From Kyrpidia tusciae DSM 2912 (GTDB taxonomy: Bacteria > Bacillota > Bacilli > Kyrpidiales > Kyrpidiaceae), in the NCBI RefSeq assembly GCF_000092905.1, contig NC_014098.1:3224001-3288000 (forward strand): DNA of 64,000 nt. Reading direction: 5' to 3'. Within the stretch, counting starts at the first letter, position 1, and the number at the start of each line of letters is the position of its first letter. The notes under the pieces were generated by a model. That model ran no database searches, was not told the DNA's origin, and worked only from the letters and a program-made list of their open reading frames with translations. A program made the translations under genes and the position numbers. This document shows positions 50,108 to 58,390 of this stretch, in pieces.

Positions 50108-50652
50108 ATCCGGCGAAGCTCCGCCGGCGGGACCTGTTCCTTTTCCCGGGGCCGCCCCAGCCAAATCGGCAACCGCCGTTCCACCATGCGCAGTTGATAT
50201 AACCACTCGATGTGCCGGGCGCGATTCAACTGTTCCTCCACCGAGCGAAGCCGCTGCCTGAGAGAAATAATGCACCCGGCCACAATGAGTTCCGTCACCC
50301 CTTCCGCCGATACCTGAAGACCTTGAATACAGGAAAGATCGAAATAGCCATAGGCTTCATCTCCGGGGATGAGGGCGGTGCGAACCTTGAGGGGCACCAG
50401 CAGAAATTGGTCGTGGAGCGCCAGGGGCACCAGCAACTTTCTGGCCACCTCCCGGCCATAAATTTCGCGCACTTGTCGCAGATCCACCGCCAGGGAGGCG
50501 GCCAGACTCTTGAGCAGCCGGGAAGCGGAGGTGGGAAGGAGGTCGAATTCTCCATTCTTCCAGAGGACAAGGGTGACATCTCCCATTTGGTTGTAGACCG
50601 GCCAGAACGCCCCGAGTTCCCAGACTTCCCGACCCAAATCCAAAAACTGCAT
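49993..50652 (-). CDS. Unassigned protein, 219 residues
   Basis: Starts at ATG 50652, with a plausible promoter upstream (TTGAGT...GATAAT, spacing 18-19, minus strand, in an AT-rich region). The core (residues 70-150) contains LVPLKVRTALIPGDEAYGYF and a helical C-terminal part. The last 40 residues are Ser/Glu/Asn-rich and antisense to the YigZ gene. I see no transmembrane segment or known catalytic motif. A very distant resemblance to ComK-like regulators crossed my mind but is not supported well enough to name it. Confidence 0.6.
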   Translation of the reverse strand: MQFLDLGREVWELGAFWPVYNQMGDVTLVLWKNGEFDLLPTSASRLLKSLAASLAVDLRQVREIYGREVARKLLVPLALHDQFLLVPLKVRTALIPGDEAYGYFDLSCIQGLQVSAEGVTELIVAGCIISLRQRLRSVEEQLNRARHIEWLYQLRMVERRLPIWLGRPREKEQVPPAELRRIHPSGELEPEKSSDKEEGTRAVPSTSSNQTSSSNRMST

Positions 50653-50909
50653 GTTCGATGAGACCCCCTTTACTTGAATGAAATATTATCAATACAACCA
50701 TAACGAAATACTCAATACTTGTCTAGCGATTAAAACTGATTCGCCTCTTCATTAACCATTTTTAAAAACTCATTCTCCACTTGTAAAAATTCAGCCCCCT
50801 CTACCCCGAGAAGTTGGGGAAACTGACAACCTGACCCCGGGGTTTGCCCGCTTTATCCTCAAAATGCGCGCAATATCCACCGGAGGCCTCCGGGGAAAGG
50901 ACTGGAGAG
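50653..50909. other. AT-rich intergenic region
   Basis: About 257 bp, clearly richer in A+T than its surroundings. It holds the probable promoter of the minus-strand gene. On the minus strand a short frame without a start codon reads EGAEFLQVENEFLKMVNEE before a stop; significance unknown. Confidence 0.4.
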
Positions 50910-51464
50910 ATGATTCCACCCATTCCACCGGATCTGCTGAGCGAAGCCCGGGCCGGACGCCCGGCTGCTGTGGCTGAGCTCTGGCTTCACCTGCGGCCCC
51001 TGGCCGCCATGGTCGCAAGGAAATACCGAAGCATCGATCGGGAAGACGCCGAAGGGGAGGCGGCCCTGATTTACCTTGAAGTACTCCAGATCTGGGACCC
51101 GAATCGCGAAGTGCCCTTTCCGGCTTTCTTCGCCCGAAAATTGCACCACCGGCTGTGGACCCTGGTGAGGCGGATGTCCCGGGAGACGCAAAGACGGGCG
51201 ATGTCTGGAGGGCAAGCGGAGGATGGGGGACCCGGGGACATCTTTGCGCTGCTTCGGGACCCCCGCTGGGCCGAGCCCTTTCTCGAGGTGGAAATCCGGC
51301 TGCTCTTGGCGGGACTCGCGCCCCGGGAACGCCGGATTCTCGCCGGCCTTCTGAGCGGGCTGCCCTTGTCGGCACTGGCGGAACAAGAAGGGGTCACCCG
51401 CCAGAGCGTCACGTATCACTTGCACCGGGCGTTGAAAAAGTTGGGGCGCGACTGGGGAAGATAA
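50910..51464 (+). CDS. Sigma-70 family (ECF-like) sigma factor
   Basis: 184 residues from ATG 50910 (ribosome site GGAGAG is close; AAAGG lies further up). Region 2 is seen as REDAEGEAALIYLEVLQIW and FARKLHHRLWTLVRRM. Region 4 is LAPRERRILAGLLSGLPL followed by a helix-turn-helix ALAEQEGVTRQSVTYHLHRA. No anti-sigma gene is adjacent. It probably directs RNA polymerase to a small stress or surface regulon. Confidence 0.82.
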   Translation: MIPPIPPDLLSEARAGRPAAVAELWLHLRPLAAMVARKYRSIDREDAEGEAALIYLEVLQIWDPNREVPFPAFFARKLHHRLWTLVRRMSRETQRRAMSGGQAEDGGPGDIFALLRDPRWAEPFLEVEIRLLLAGLAPRERRILAGLLSGLPLSALAEQEGVTRQSVTYHLHRALKKLGRDWGR

Positions 51465-51531
51465 AGAGGACAAAGGGGACCTGAACATGCGGCGGGCCGG
51501 GCGGCCGCCCGGGCGGCCCTCCGGCCCTCGT

Positions 51532-51969
51532 TCATTCCGCGGGGGGATCTCCCACCGCAAACATCAACTCACCCTCGGCCACAACCCGGTCCCCCACCAG
51601 GGCCCGGCCTTCGCCCTTGCCCACCGACCCTTTCAAGCGGGTCATCTGGACCTCCAGGCGCAGCTGATCCCCGGGCCGGACCTGCCGCCGGAACCGGAAG
51701 CGGTCGATCCCGGCAAAAAAGCCGATCTTCCCCCGATAGGCTTCGGCGGAAAGGATCGCTACCGCACCGGTTTGGGCCAGGGCTTCCACGATCAGGACCC
51801 CGGGCATCACAGCGTATTGGGGAAAATGCCCGACAAAGAACGGTTCGTTGACGGTGACGTTCTTGAGGCCCACCGCCCGGACGCCGGGTTCCACCTCCAC
51901 AATGCAGTCCACCAGCAAAAACGGCGGCCTGTGCGGCAGGATTTGTTGAATCTGCTCAGTATGAAGCAA
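51532..51969 (-). CDS. fabZ: 3-hydroxyacyl-ACP dehydratase FabZ
   Basis: 145 residues starting at TTG 51969, preceded by GGAGGTGA at good distance. Hot-dog fold with the catalytic pair H48 ([14 protein letters not shown]) and E62 ([10 protein letters not shown]), and the N-terminal [12 protein letters not shown] motif. Dehydrates 3-hydroxyacyl-ACP in fatty-acid elongation. Its position at the end of the flhO-flhP cluster matches B. subtilis. Confidence 0.95.
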   Translation of the reverse strand: MLHTEQIQQILPHRPPFLLVDCIVEVEPGVRAVGLKNVTVNEPFFVGHFPQYAVMPGVLIVEALAQTGAVAILSAEAYRGKIGFFAGIDRFRFRRQVRPGDQLRLEVQMTRLKGSVGKGEGRALVGDRVVAEGELMFAVGDPPAE

Positions 51970-52102
51970 TGTGTATCACCTCCAGGGGCTAGACGGAGAA
52001 CCACCCATTCCCGAACATCCGGGGGCCTCGGGAGCGCATGATGGGAGGCCGGCGGCCCACACTAGTCATACCGCCCTCTCCTCCGCGGAACCGGGCGTTG
52101 AC

Positions 52103-52136
52103 ATAAAAAGCACCTTCCCTTTCCGGGAACGGTGCT
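52103..52136 (-). terminator. Terminator after the phosphatidyltransferase gene
   Basis: Minus strand: AGCACC-G-TTCCC, 5-nt loop, GGGAA-GGTGCT, followed by TTTTTATG. Confidence 0.85.
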
Positions 52137-52164
52137 CCGGTACATAATCCGGCCCGGCGGCGGA

Positions 52165-52686
52165 TCATGCGGAGGATTGGTTCACTTCGCGAATCTTCAA
52201 CAAATAAATGAAGCTCGTCAGAAACGAGAACCCCACCGTCAGCCACAACAGCTCCGTCATCACCGACCACTCGAACAGAACCGCCACCACGGTGATGTAG
52301 TACAAAACGGTGGTCGCCTTTCCCCAAATCATCGCGGGAACGATCTTCTTGCCCCGGCGGTGGAGCACCCCGGCGCTGACAATCATCGCAGCCTCCCGCA
52401 AGGCCAAAAGCCCGGCCATCCACCACTGCAGCCGGCCGTCGACCACGAAGGAAACGAGAACCGCCACCATCATCAGCTTGTCCGCCAAGGGGTCCAGCAT
52501 GATCCCCAGGTCCGTTATCTGGCGATGCCGCCTCGCCCAATACCCGTCAAGTACATCCGTCAGCCCGGCCATCATGAGCACTACCAGGGCGCCTTCCATA
52601 TTCCAGGGCCGAGGCGAAAAAAACACGATTACATACACCGGGATGAGCATAAACCGGACGATGGTGAGGGCATTGGGTATGTTCAC
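52165..52686 (-). CDS. CDP-alcohol phosphatidyltransferase (PgsA-like)
   Basis: 173 residues from GTG 52686 after GGAGG. Contains the family signature: TDVLDGYWARR, then DLGIMLDPLADKL (D-x2-D-G-x2-A-R-x8-G-x3-D-x3-D). Several membrane helices. Likely makes phosphatidylglycerophosphate from CDP-diacylglycerol, though cardiolipin- or inositol-type members look similar. It has its own promoter and terminator between flhP and fabZ. Confidence 0.88.
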   Translation of the reverse strand: MNIPNALTIVRFMLIPVYVIVFFSPRPWNMEGALVVLMMAGLTDVLDGYWARRHRQITDLGIMLDPLADKLMMVAVLVSFVVDGRLQWWMAGLLALREAAMIVSAGVLHRRGKKIVPAMIWGKATTVLYYITVVAVLFEWSVMTELLWLTVGFSFLTSFIYLLKIREVNQSSA

Positions 52687-52717
52687 GGGGTGACCTCCTC
52701 GAAACAATCCAAACATC

Positions 52718-52746
52718 ATTATACTGCCCCGTGACAGGCCCGGCAA
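52718..52746 (-). promoter_or_regulatory. Promoter of the phosphatidyltransferase gene
   Basis: Minus strand: TTGCCG (52746-52741), 17 bp, TATAAT (52723-52718). Confidence 0.65.
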
Positions 52747-52780
52747 TGAAATTGCACCCCCAAAATCCCAAGTATCCCGG

Positions 52781-53578
52781 TTAGCCCCGCAGATTGTTCG
52801 CCATGCTCATCATCTGATCCGCGGTGAGCACCGCCCGGGCACTGAGGGCGTATAAGCGCTCCGCCTCCATGAGTTTGGTCATCACATCGGTGAGCTCCAC
52901 ATTCGAGGCCTCCAGATACCCTTGCCGCAACCGTCCAAAGCGCAAAGGATCCGCGATGTCCGCCGGGGTGAGGGGAACCTCGGTGCCGGCGTCGTAAAGA
53001 TTGTTCCCAGCCTTGATCAACCGCTGGGGGTGGTCGAACACCACCCGACCGAGCACGGCAATATCCGTTGGCGTCCCTGCCACAGACCCTGTGATTCGCC
53101 CGTCCGGCCCAATAGCGAGGGTCGAGAGATCCACCCCGGTCAAATCGATGGGCGCCCCGTATTCATCCAGTACGACATGGCCGTCCGCCGTCACGAGAGT
53201 GGCTTGACCTGCGGGGTCCACCGACACTTGAAAAGACCCATCCCGAGTGTAGCGCATGCCCTCGGGCCCAGATACGACGAAAAATCCTTCCCCTTCCCAG
53301 GCGACGTCCAGCTTTCGCCCCGTCTCTTGCAGCGGCCCCTGGCTCCAGTCGGATACCCGGGCCGCCGCCCGAACCCCGCTTCCCACCGGCAGCCCCGGCG
53401 GCGTGTCCGGGGCGGGGATCCGAACCCCCGGAGCGTAGTGAACGGCCAATAAATCTGAGAAGGCGAGATCCTCGCTTTTGTACCCCGTGGTGTTCATGTT
53501 TGCCGCATCGTTCGCCATGGCGTTCACCCAATGGCTCGCGGCGCTCATCCCCGATGCGCCGGTCCACAGGACCCTCAT
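52781..53578 (-). CDS. flhP: Flagellar hook-basal body rod-like protein FlhP
   Basis: 265 residues from ATG 53578. N-terminal rod motif (ASHWVNAMANDAANMNTTGY) and C-terminal flagellar basal-body motif (LRQGYLEASNVELTDVMTKL), with the FlgE/F/G-type beta domain between. Partner of the next gene, FlhO. These proteins build the distal rod outside the membrane; there are no other flagellar genes in the window. Confidence 0.88.
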   Translation of the reverse strand: MRVLWTGASGMSAASHWVNAMANDAANMNTTGYKSEDLAFSDLLAVHYAPGVRIPAPDTPPGLPVGSGVRAAARVSDWSQGPLQETGRKLDVAWEGEGFFVVSGPEGMRYTRDGSFQVSVDPAGQATLVTADGHVVLDEYGAPIDLTGVDLSTLAIGPDGRITGSVAGTPTDIAVLGRVVFDHPQRLIKAGNNLYDAGTEVPLTPADIADPLRFGRLRQGYLEASNVELTDVMTKLMEAERLYALSARAVLTADQMMSMANNLRG

Positions 53579-53650
53579 CCTCCGAACCCCCTTCTGCGTC
53601 CCCCGGATCAAAAGTTTTTGGCACGGGGCCCATTACCCGTCCCGCGAAAA

Positions 53651-54472
53651 TTATGCGTTTACCCGCCCGACCTGGTTGACCAGCTTGTCCATGCTCTGGT
53701 CCACGGTGCGAATGACCTTTTGGTTCGCCTCATAGGCTCGGACCACGTCGATCATCTGGACCATCGTCTGACCGGGGTCCACGTTCGACTGCTCCAGGAA
53801 CCCTTGGCGCACCTGGGCCAACGAGGGAACCAACCCGCCCGCCGCGCCCGGTGTGAGCACATAGACGCCCGTGCCCTGTTTCTGGAGCGCGGCCACCGGC
53901 GCGTCCAGCACCGCCAATCCTCCGAACACTTCCGCCCCGGTCCCATCGTAGGTGTGCACCGCCCCCGAAGCGTCCAGCGCCACCGAGGAGCCCGGGATCA
54001 CTTGACCGTTCGGCCCCGCCGCCAGCACCCGATATCCATCCCCGGTGTACAACTGCCCGTTCGGCCCTTCGATAAACTGCCCATCCCGGGTGAGCAGGAT
54101 CTGCCCGTTCGGGCCCTCCACCGCAAAAAAAGCCTCCACCCCGCCGGGCCGGCTTTGCCTCCCCGGCGGATCGATCAAGGCAAAATCCTGGTTGCGCTTG
54201 GTCTCCACCAAGGGGCCCGGCGTAAACCGGGGTGGCGCGTCCTCCATCGTCGCCCCCAGGTTGAGCGGCCCGACCCCGGGGGCGAGGGGGAGAGCGGTGC
54301 CGGAGGCCGGGCTTCCCAGCCGGCGCAGAAACAGATCCCCAAAAGTTCGAAGGGAGGGCTCGTCCTGCTTGTACCCCGGCGTGGAGGCGTTGACGAGGTT
54401 ATTCGCCACGATCTCCTCCCGGCGCTGCTGGGCGATCATCCCCGACGCCGCAATATACAAGCCCCGAATCAT
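53651..54472 (-). CDS. flhO: Flagellar hook-basal body protein FlhO (FlgG-like)
   Basis: 273 residues from ATG 54472. N-terminal YIAASGMIAQQRREEIVANN and NASTPGYKQDEPSLR, C-terminal VRQGFLEQSNVDPGQTMVQM and VRAYEANQKVIRTVDQSMDK, all signatures of FlgG/FlgF-type rod proteins. Same operon direction as flhP, 72 bp apart. Confidence 0.9.
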   Translation of the reverse strand: MIRGLYIAASGMIAQQRREEIVANNLVNASTPGYKQDEPSLRTFGDLFLRRLGSPASGTALPLAPGVGPLNLGATMEDAPPRFTPGPLVETKRNQDFALIDPPGRQSRPGGVEAFFAVEGPNGQILLTRDGQFIEGPNGQLYTGDGYRVLAAGPNGQVIPGSSVALDASGAVHTYDGTGAEVFGGLAVLDAPVAALQKQGTGVYVLTPGAAGGLVPSLAQVRQGFLEQSNVDPGQTMVQMIDVVRAYEANQKVIRTVDQSMDKLVNQVGRVNA

Positions 54473-54804
54473 GCTCCGATTCCCCTTTCGCCCCGTATGT
54501 ATCGCCTCGCTGCGAACACCTTGCTGCCTTAAGATGCGTCCGACGCTGGTGCGATTCCTGCCTGTCGTCGCCAACTTTCCGGCGACGAATCCCGGGCCTG
54601 GGTTGTGGCCCGGAAATCAGTGGACAAACCCGGTGCGACTCAGTGACCAGGATGTGGGGGGCATCGTCATCCCGAGTCGCCGGAAACCTTTGTCAGCCTC
54701 GTCAGCCTTGTCCCGGGACCTGCGAACAGAAGTGGCGACGACGGCGGACGGATGCAAGGCAAGTCGTCCTGCCACTCCCGTTTTCGCCGGCATGGCCGGC
54801 GGTG
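54473..54804. other. Intergenic region where mbl would be expected
   Basis: About 332 bp. In B. subtilis the mreB paralogue mbl lies between spoIIID and flhO. Here no actin-like frame exists on either strand; only an imperfect hairpin (GCGACTC...GAGTCGC, minus strand, about 54640-54680) was noticed. Confidence 0.5.
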
Positions 54805-55092
54805 TCACAACAGCGTGTTCACCATCGTCCGGGGGGATGAACTTTGGCCGTTGCGGTACTTATTCTTCGTGGCCTCCCCGCCCCGCAGGTGCCGAATCGA
54901 CTTGTGATATTCCAGGATCTCTTTGACTCGGCTGGCCAACTCCGGGTTGATCTCCGGCAGGCGCTCGGTCAGATCTTTGTGCACGGTACTCTTGGATACG
55001 CCGAATTCTCGGGCGATCGTGCGCACGGTGTTGCGGGTCTCGACGATATACTCGCCGATTTTGATCGTGCGCTCGCGGATGTAATCGTGCAC
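54805..55092 (-). CDS. spoIIID: Sporulation transcription factor SpoIIID
   Basis: 95 residues from GTG 55092 (GGGAGG 8 bases upstream), giving HDYIRERTIKIGEYIVETRN at the N-terminus, nearly identical to B. subtilis. HTH VRTIAREFGVSKSTVHKDL and LPEINPELASRVKEILEYH, RHLRGGEATKNKY follow. It adjusts sigma-E-dependent transcription in the mother cell. A sigma-E-type promoter lies just upstream, as expected. Confidence 0.97.
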   Translation of the reverse strand: MHDYIRERTIKIGEYIVETRNTVRTIAREFGVSKSTVHKDLTERLPEINPELASRVKEILEYHKSIRHLRGGEATKNKYRNGQSSSPRTMVNTLL

Positions 55093-55128
55093 GCCCTTCG
55101 CCTCCCCACATCTCAAAATGTCTGATAC

Positions 55129-55157
55129 ATTCTATGCGGAGAGGGGGGTGCTATGCC
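55129..55157 (-). promoter_or_regulatory. Sigma-E-type promoter of spoIIID
   Basis: Minus strand: GGCATAGC (55157-55150), 13 bp, CATAGAAT (55136-55129), close to the sigma-E consensus (GKCATATT / CATACAAT). Confidence 0.65.
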
Positions 55158-55265
55158 TAAGCTGTCGACACCTGAAGCATGATGAGGGGAGGACGGGCTC
55201 ATGCCCACTCCCGGAGGTTGACAACCCCCCCGGGGGAGGTTCTCGCCCGGGACAAATCCGCACAC

Positions 55266-55309
55266 AAAAAAAGGGGAAGCGACCTCGGCGGCCGCCCCCG
55301 TCATTCCCC
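55266..55309 (-). terminator. Terminator after spoIIQ
   Basis: Minus strand: GGGGAA ... TTCCCC followed by TTTTTTT. Confidence 0.75.
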
Positions 55310-55318
55310 GTCTCCAGG

Positions 55319-56116
55319 TTACGGAGTTCCGGGTTTGGGCAGCAAGGTTTCCGGATTCACATCTTGACCGTCTTTCTTGATCTCCAAATGCACGTGGTTC
55401 TTGTCCGCCGCTTCGAACTTGTTGAGCCCCGAGGTGCCGATGGGTTGCCCCTGGGTCACCGATTCGCCGGGCTTGACGGAAACATCCGCAAGGGATGCGT
55501 AGTACAGCGTATACCCGTTATCCGCCGCTATCTCCACCACTTTACCCATCAGCGGGTCATCTTCCACCTTGCTGACCTTCCCCGCCGCGGCGGCCAAAAC
55601 CTGGAACGGCTTTCCGTTCTGGGCCGAAAGATCAATACCGTGATGCGGATAGTAGCTGTTGTCGAATTTCACCAGTGCCGCCGCCTGGGCGTCTTTGCTG
55701 AGGGTGTCGTCAAAATTCTTCATCGAAACGCTGACCTGGGCGGAAGGATCTGCCGGCCAGATGAACCCCGGCTGCGCTCCCACGGGAACTGCCGGCGGAT
55801 TGTTGTTGTCAAGGGCGGTGGAGTTCGGCGCCGGCGCCGGCGTCTCGTGAGCAAAAGGCCAGACCTGGGCAGTTTTGGCGTACATGAGGGCGATGATTAG
55901 GACGGCGGCCGTCAAATAAATGGCTGGGTAGAACCACCGTGTCCGCAGAATATTTCGCCACGCACGTTCCCCAGGGCCGACTTGCGTCCCCTCGGCGACC
56001 ATCCTCTCCCCGGGTTCCGCCTGCCCACCCACCGGGGCGGCCGATTCCTGACCCTTGTCGGGCTCGCTCGGTTCCGCATCCCGGGAATGCTCAAAATGTT
56101 GGTCTTCTTGTTTCAC
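55319..56116 (-). CDS. spoIIQ: Stage II sporulation protein Q (LytM/M23 domain)
   Basis: 265 residues from GTG 56116, placed 4 bases after a strong GAGGTGAT site (ATG at 56122 is the alternative). Cytoplasmic acidic N-terminus, one transmembrane helix (FYPAIYLTAAVLIIALMYA), then an extracytoplasmic LytM domain with HHGIDLSA and HVHLEI. The zinc ligands His, Asp and His all appear present, whereas B. subtilis SpoIIQ is degenerate. SpoIIQ in the forespore membrane binds SpoIIIAH and forms the feeding-tube channel. Confidence 0.93.
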   Translation of the reverse strand: MKQEDQHFEHSRDAEPSEPDKGQESAAPVGGQAEPGERMVAEGTQVGPGERAWRNILRTRWFYPAIYLTAAVLIIALMYAKTAQVWPFAHETPAPAPNSTALDNNNPPAVPVGAQPGFIWPADPSAQVSVSMKNFDDTLSKDAQAAALVKFDNSYYPHHGIDLSAQNGKPFQVLAAAAGKVSKVEDDPLMGKVVEIAADNGYTLYYASLADVSVKPGESVTQGQPIGTSGLNKFEAADKNHVHLEIKKDGQDVNPETLLPKPGTP

Positions 56117-56136
56117 TTTCATCACCTCAGTAGGCC

Positions 56137-56165
56137 ATTCTCGCCGGGGATGAGGTGAAATATAC
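56137..56165 (-). promoter_or_regulatory. Sigma-F-type promoter of spoIIQ
   Basis: Minus strand: GTATA (56165-56161), 15 bp, GGCGAGAAT (56145-56137), a perfect fit to GYATA-N15-GGNNANAAT. Confidence 0.75.
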
Positions 56166-56192
56166 CAAGCGAGCCCAGGAATTGTGAGATTT

Positions 56193-57182
56193 TTAACGGT
56201 TCGGCCCTTTTGCCGCCGCCAGAACCAAAGTTTTGGACCAGGGCACCACTCGGGTCCCCCGATAGTAGTACTGTAAAATTTCCTCCGCCGTTTTCCCCTG
56301 CTGGGCCAGGGCTTCGGCGCCGTACTGGCTCATGCCGACCCCGTGGCCGTAGCCCGTCGTCCGAAAGGTCACCTCGCCGCCGGAGACCGCCCAGGTAAAG
56401 GAGGTGGAATTGAGCCCCAAGGCCGTGCGAAAATCGTTGCCGCTCACCACCCGGTCCCCGACGCGGAGCTGGGTGATGCGATGGGTCGGGCTCTCCTCGA
56501 GGACTTGGATAAAGGATCCTCCCGGGGTGGCGGGCACGGCCGTCAGGTGTAAAGCCGCCGCCAAGTCTTTAATGGAGACAGTTTTCGTGTCCTGAAATCG
56601 CGGGGCCACCGAGGCGTCCCAGGGAGATGGGACCGACTGAAGATACGGGAGGTTTTTCCCCCACACTTCTTGGGCGCTGGCCGTATAGCCATTGCTTGTG
56701 GAGAAAAAGGTCGCGTCAATGGGCTGGTCCCCGTAGACGAGGATTTGGCCCGCCGTTTCCTTCACCGCCTGGCGAATGCGGTCGTATTTGGCCGTAAACT
56801 GCGATCCCCACCGGCGGCGAAGATCATCGGGAGAAAGAAACGCTTGATCCCGGGTATGGTCGTCGGTGATATCCGCCCCTCCGGCGGCCCGGCCGGGATG
56901 GGCCAGGGCCCGGACGGCGTTGGTGCGGGCGGCGACGGCCTGGGCTTTGAGCGCCTCCATGTGAAAATTCGCCGGCATTTCTGCCGCGACGACCCCGGTG
57001 ACATAGTCTTCCAGGGGCATGCGAGTGACCGAATGGGTTGCGGCCCGGTACACGCGGATCACCGGCCCGGGATCAGCCGCGGGGAGGGCGGCCGGCCCCG
57101 GGCGGAGGGCGATCACGGCGGCCGCCGGTATGAGAAAGGCGAGGATCACGGGCAGTACGGCCGACCACGAAAAACGCTTCAA
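56193..57182 (-). CDS. spoIID: Stage II sporulation protein D (lytic transglycosylase)
   Basis: 329 residues from TTG 57182 after GAGGGAGGG. N-terminal membrane anchor (residues 8-26), then [20 protein letters not shown] with the catalytic glutamate (E68), [16 protein letters not shown], and [19 protein letters not shown] near the end. It removes peptidoglycan during engulfment. The frame is open upstream to an ATG at 57307 that would add a Cys-rich extension ([12 protein letters not shown]), but no ribosome site supports it. Confidence 0.95.
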   Translation of the reverse strand: MKRFSWSAVLPVILAFLIPAAAVIALRPGPAALPAADPGPVIRVYRAATHSVTRMPLEDYVTGVVAAEMPANFHMEALKAQAVAARTNAVRALAHPGRAAGGADITDDHTRDQAFLSPDDLRRRWGSQFTAKYDRIRQAVKETAGQILVYGDQPIDATFFSTSNGYTASAQEVWGKNLPYLQSVPSPWDASVAPRFQDTKTVSIKDLAAALHLTAVPATPGGSFIQVLEESPTHRITQLRVGDRVVSGNDFRTALGLNSTSFTWAVSGGEVTFRTTGYGHGVGMSQYGAEALAQQGKTAEEILQYYYRGTRVVPWSKTLVLAAAKGPNR

Positions 57183-57428
57183 CGCATTCCCTCCCTCGCA
57201 GTGGATGCAACCGGAGCGGCACTGCCGGACCGGCCTGGGTGGGATTTTGGCACCGCCCGGACAGGAGCCGCAAAGCGCTTCGGGCAATTCATGTTGGTTT
57301 TTATGCATCGGCCCGCTGCAGTATACCGATGCGATCACGGAATCGGCACTTGGGCCCTCAGGATCCCTTGCCGCGAAAAGGAATGTAAAGCGCACATGAT
57401 GAATGTTTGTGAGAAAGGAGTGATGGGC
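57183..57428. other. Divergent intergenic region
   Basis: About 246 bp between spoIID and the chemoreceptor-like gene. No clear sigma-E site was found, although spoIID should have one. Confidence 0.35.
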
Positions 57429-58334
57429 ATGTCGCTGTTGGAGTCGATCGTCGCATGCGCCCCAGTGATCCAACAACTTCAACGAGAACCCGCGGCCGTC
57501 GTTGTGGCCGATACCCAACAATTGGTGGCCGTGTTGCCTCATCCGCGAATCCCCATACCGGGTCAACCGGGAGATTCATTGGAACAATACGATAAGACAG
57601 CCATTTACCGCGCCATCGCTACCGGGCAACCCGTGTTTACACCTGTAAGTAAGGAGGTTTTCGGATTTCCTTACTTCAGTGCCACACAGACGCTTTATGA
57701 GAACGGCAAGCTCATCGGAGCCATTTCGCTCCTTACGTTGACAGAACGGGAGGAGCAACTGAGAGACCAGGCCCATGAATTGTCAGCCTTGGTGGAGCAG
57801 TTGTCCGCCAACGCCGAATCTCTGTCCCGTGCCGCGGCCGAGGTGGCGTCGGCGAACGACGACATGAGCCAGCACGCGGCCTTGGCGCAGGAACGAATCC
57901 AGCTGACCACCGGCGTGCTATCCTTCATCCACGAAGTGGCGGCCCAATCGAACCTTTTGGGTCTCAACGCCGCCATCGAGGCGGCCCGGGCGGGGGAATC
58001 CGGACGGGGCTTTGCCGTGGTGGCGGATGAGATCCGGCGCCTGGCCCAGCGCAGCCAGTCGGCCTCCAAGGAGATCGAGGACAGCCTGTCGCAGATTCGC
58101 ACCGCTGTGGAGCGCATGGTCACTGATATTCAAACGTCCAGTCAATACACGGAATCTCAGGCCAGTGCCGCCGAAGAACTGGCGGCTTCCCTCGGACAGA
58201 TCGCCAGGGCGGCGGAAACCCTGGCCAGACTGTCCCGGGTGGAAAGCGATGACGCGTTCCTCGCCTCCACGGGGTTGGCCGTTGCGGGAAGGTCGGCCGC
58301 GCCGAGGGGAGAAGCCGGCCCGGCGGGTTCATAA
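57429..58334 (+). CDS. Soluble chemoreceptor-like signalling protein
   Basis: 301 residues from ATG 57429, 8 bases after AAAGGAG. No transmembrane segment. The N-terminal 110 residues form a small PAS/GAF-like sensor ([20 protein letters not shown]). The C-terminal part is the methyl-accepting signalling hairpin tip [20 protein letters not shown] followed by [15 protein letters not shown]. YfmS-like soluble receptors have this build. It is inserted between spoIID and murA relative to B. subtilis. Confidence 0.88.
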   Translation: MSLLESIVACAPVIQQLQREPAAVVVADTQQLVAVLPHPRIPIPGQPGDSLEQYDKTAIYRAIATGQPVFTPVSKEVFGFPYFSATQTLYENGKLIGAISLLTLTEREEQLRDQAHELSALVEQLSANAESLSRAAAEVASANDDMSQHAALAQERIQLTTGVLSFIHEVAAQSNLLGLNAAIEAARAGESGRGFAVVADEIRRLAQRSQSASKEIEDSLSQIRTAVERMVTDIQTSSQYTESQASAAEELAASLGQIARAAETLARLSRVESDDAFLASTGLAVAGRSAAPRGEAGPAGS

Positions 58335-58390
58335 AAATCCCGGACCAGGTGAACACTAGCGCTAACTGTCATCAGTGGGAGTGTTCGCCT

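Noticed and set aside
49993-50652. Naming the unassigned gene as comK
   Set aside because: Only a vague resemblance in a short stretch and length; key ComK residues could not be aligned.
55118-55318. Plus-strand frame starting MSDTFYAERGVLCLSC between spoIIID and spoIIQ
   Set aside because: Overlaps the sigma-E promoter of spoIIID and the spoIIQ terminator; no ribosome site.
57183-57307. Cys-rich N-terminal extension of SpoIID
   Set aside because: In frame, with a zinc-finger-like spacing, but no ribosome site near the ATG at 57307 and a good one at the TTG at 57182.
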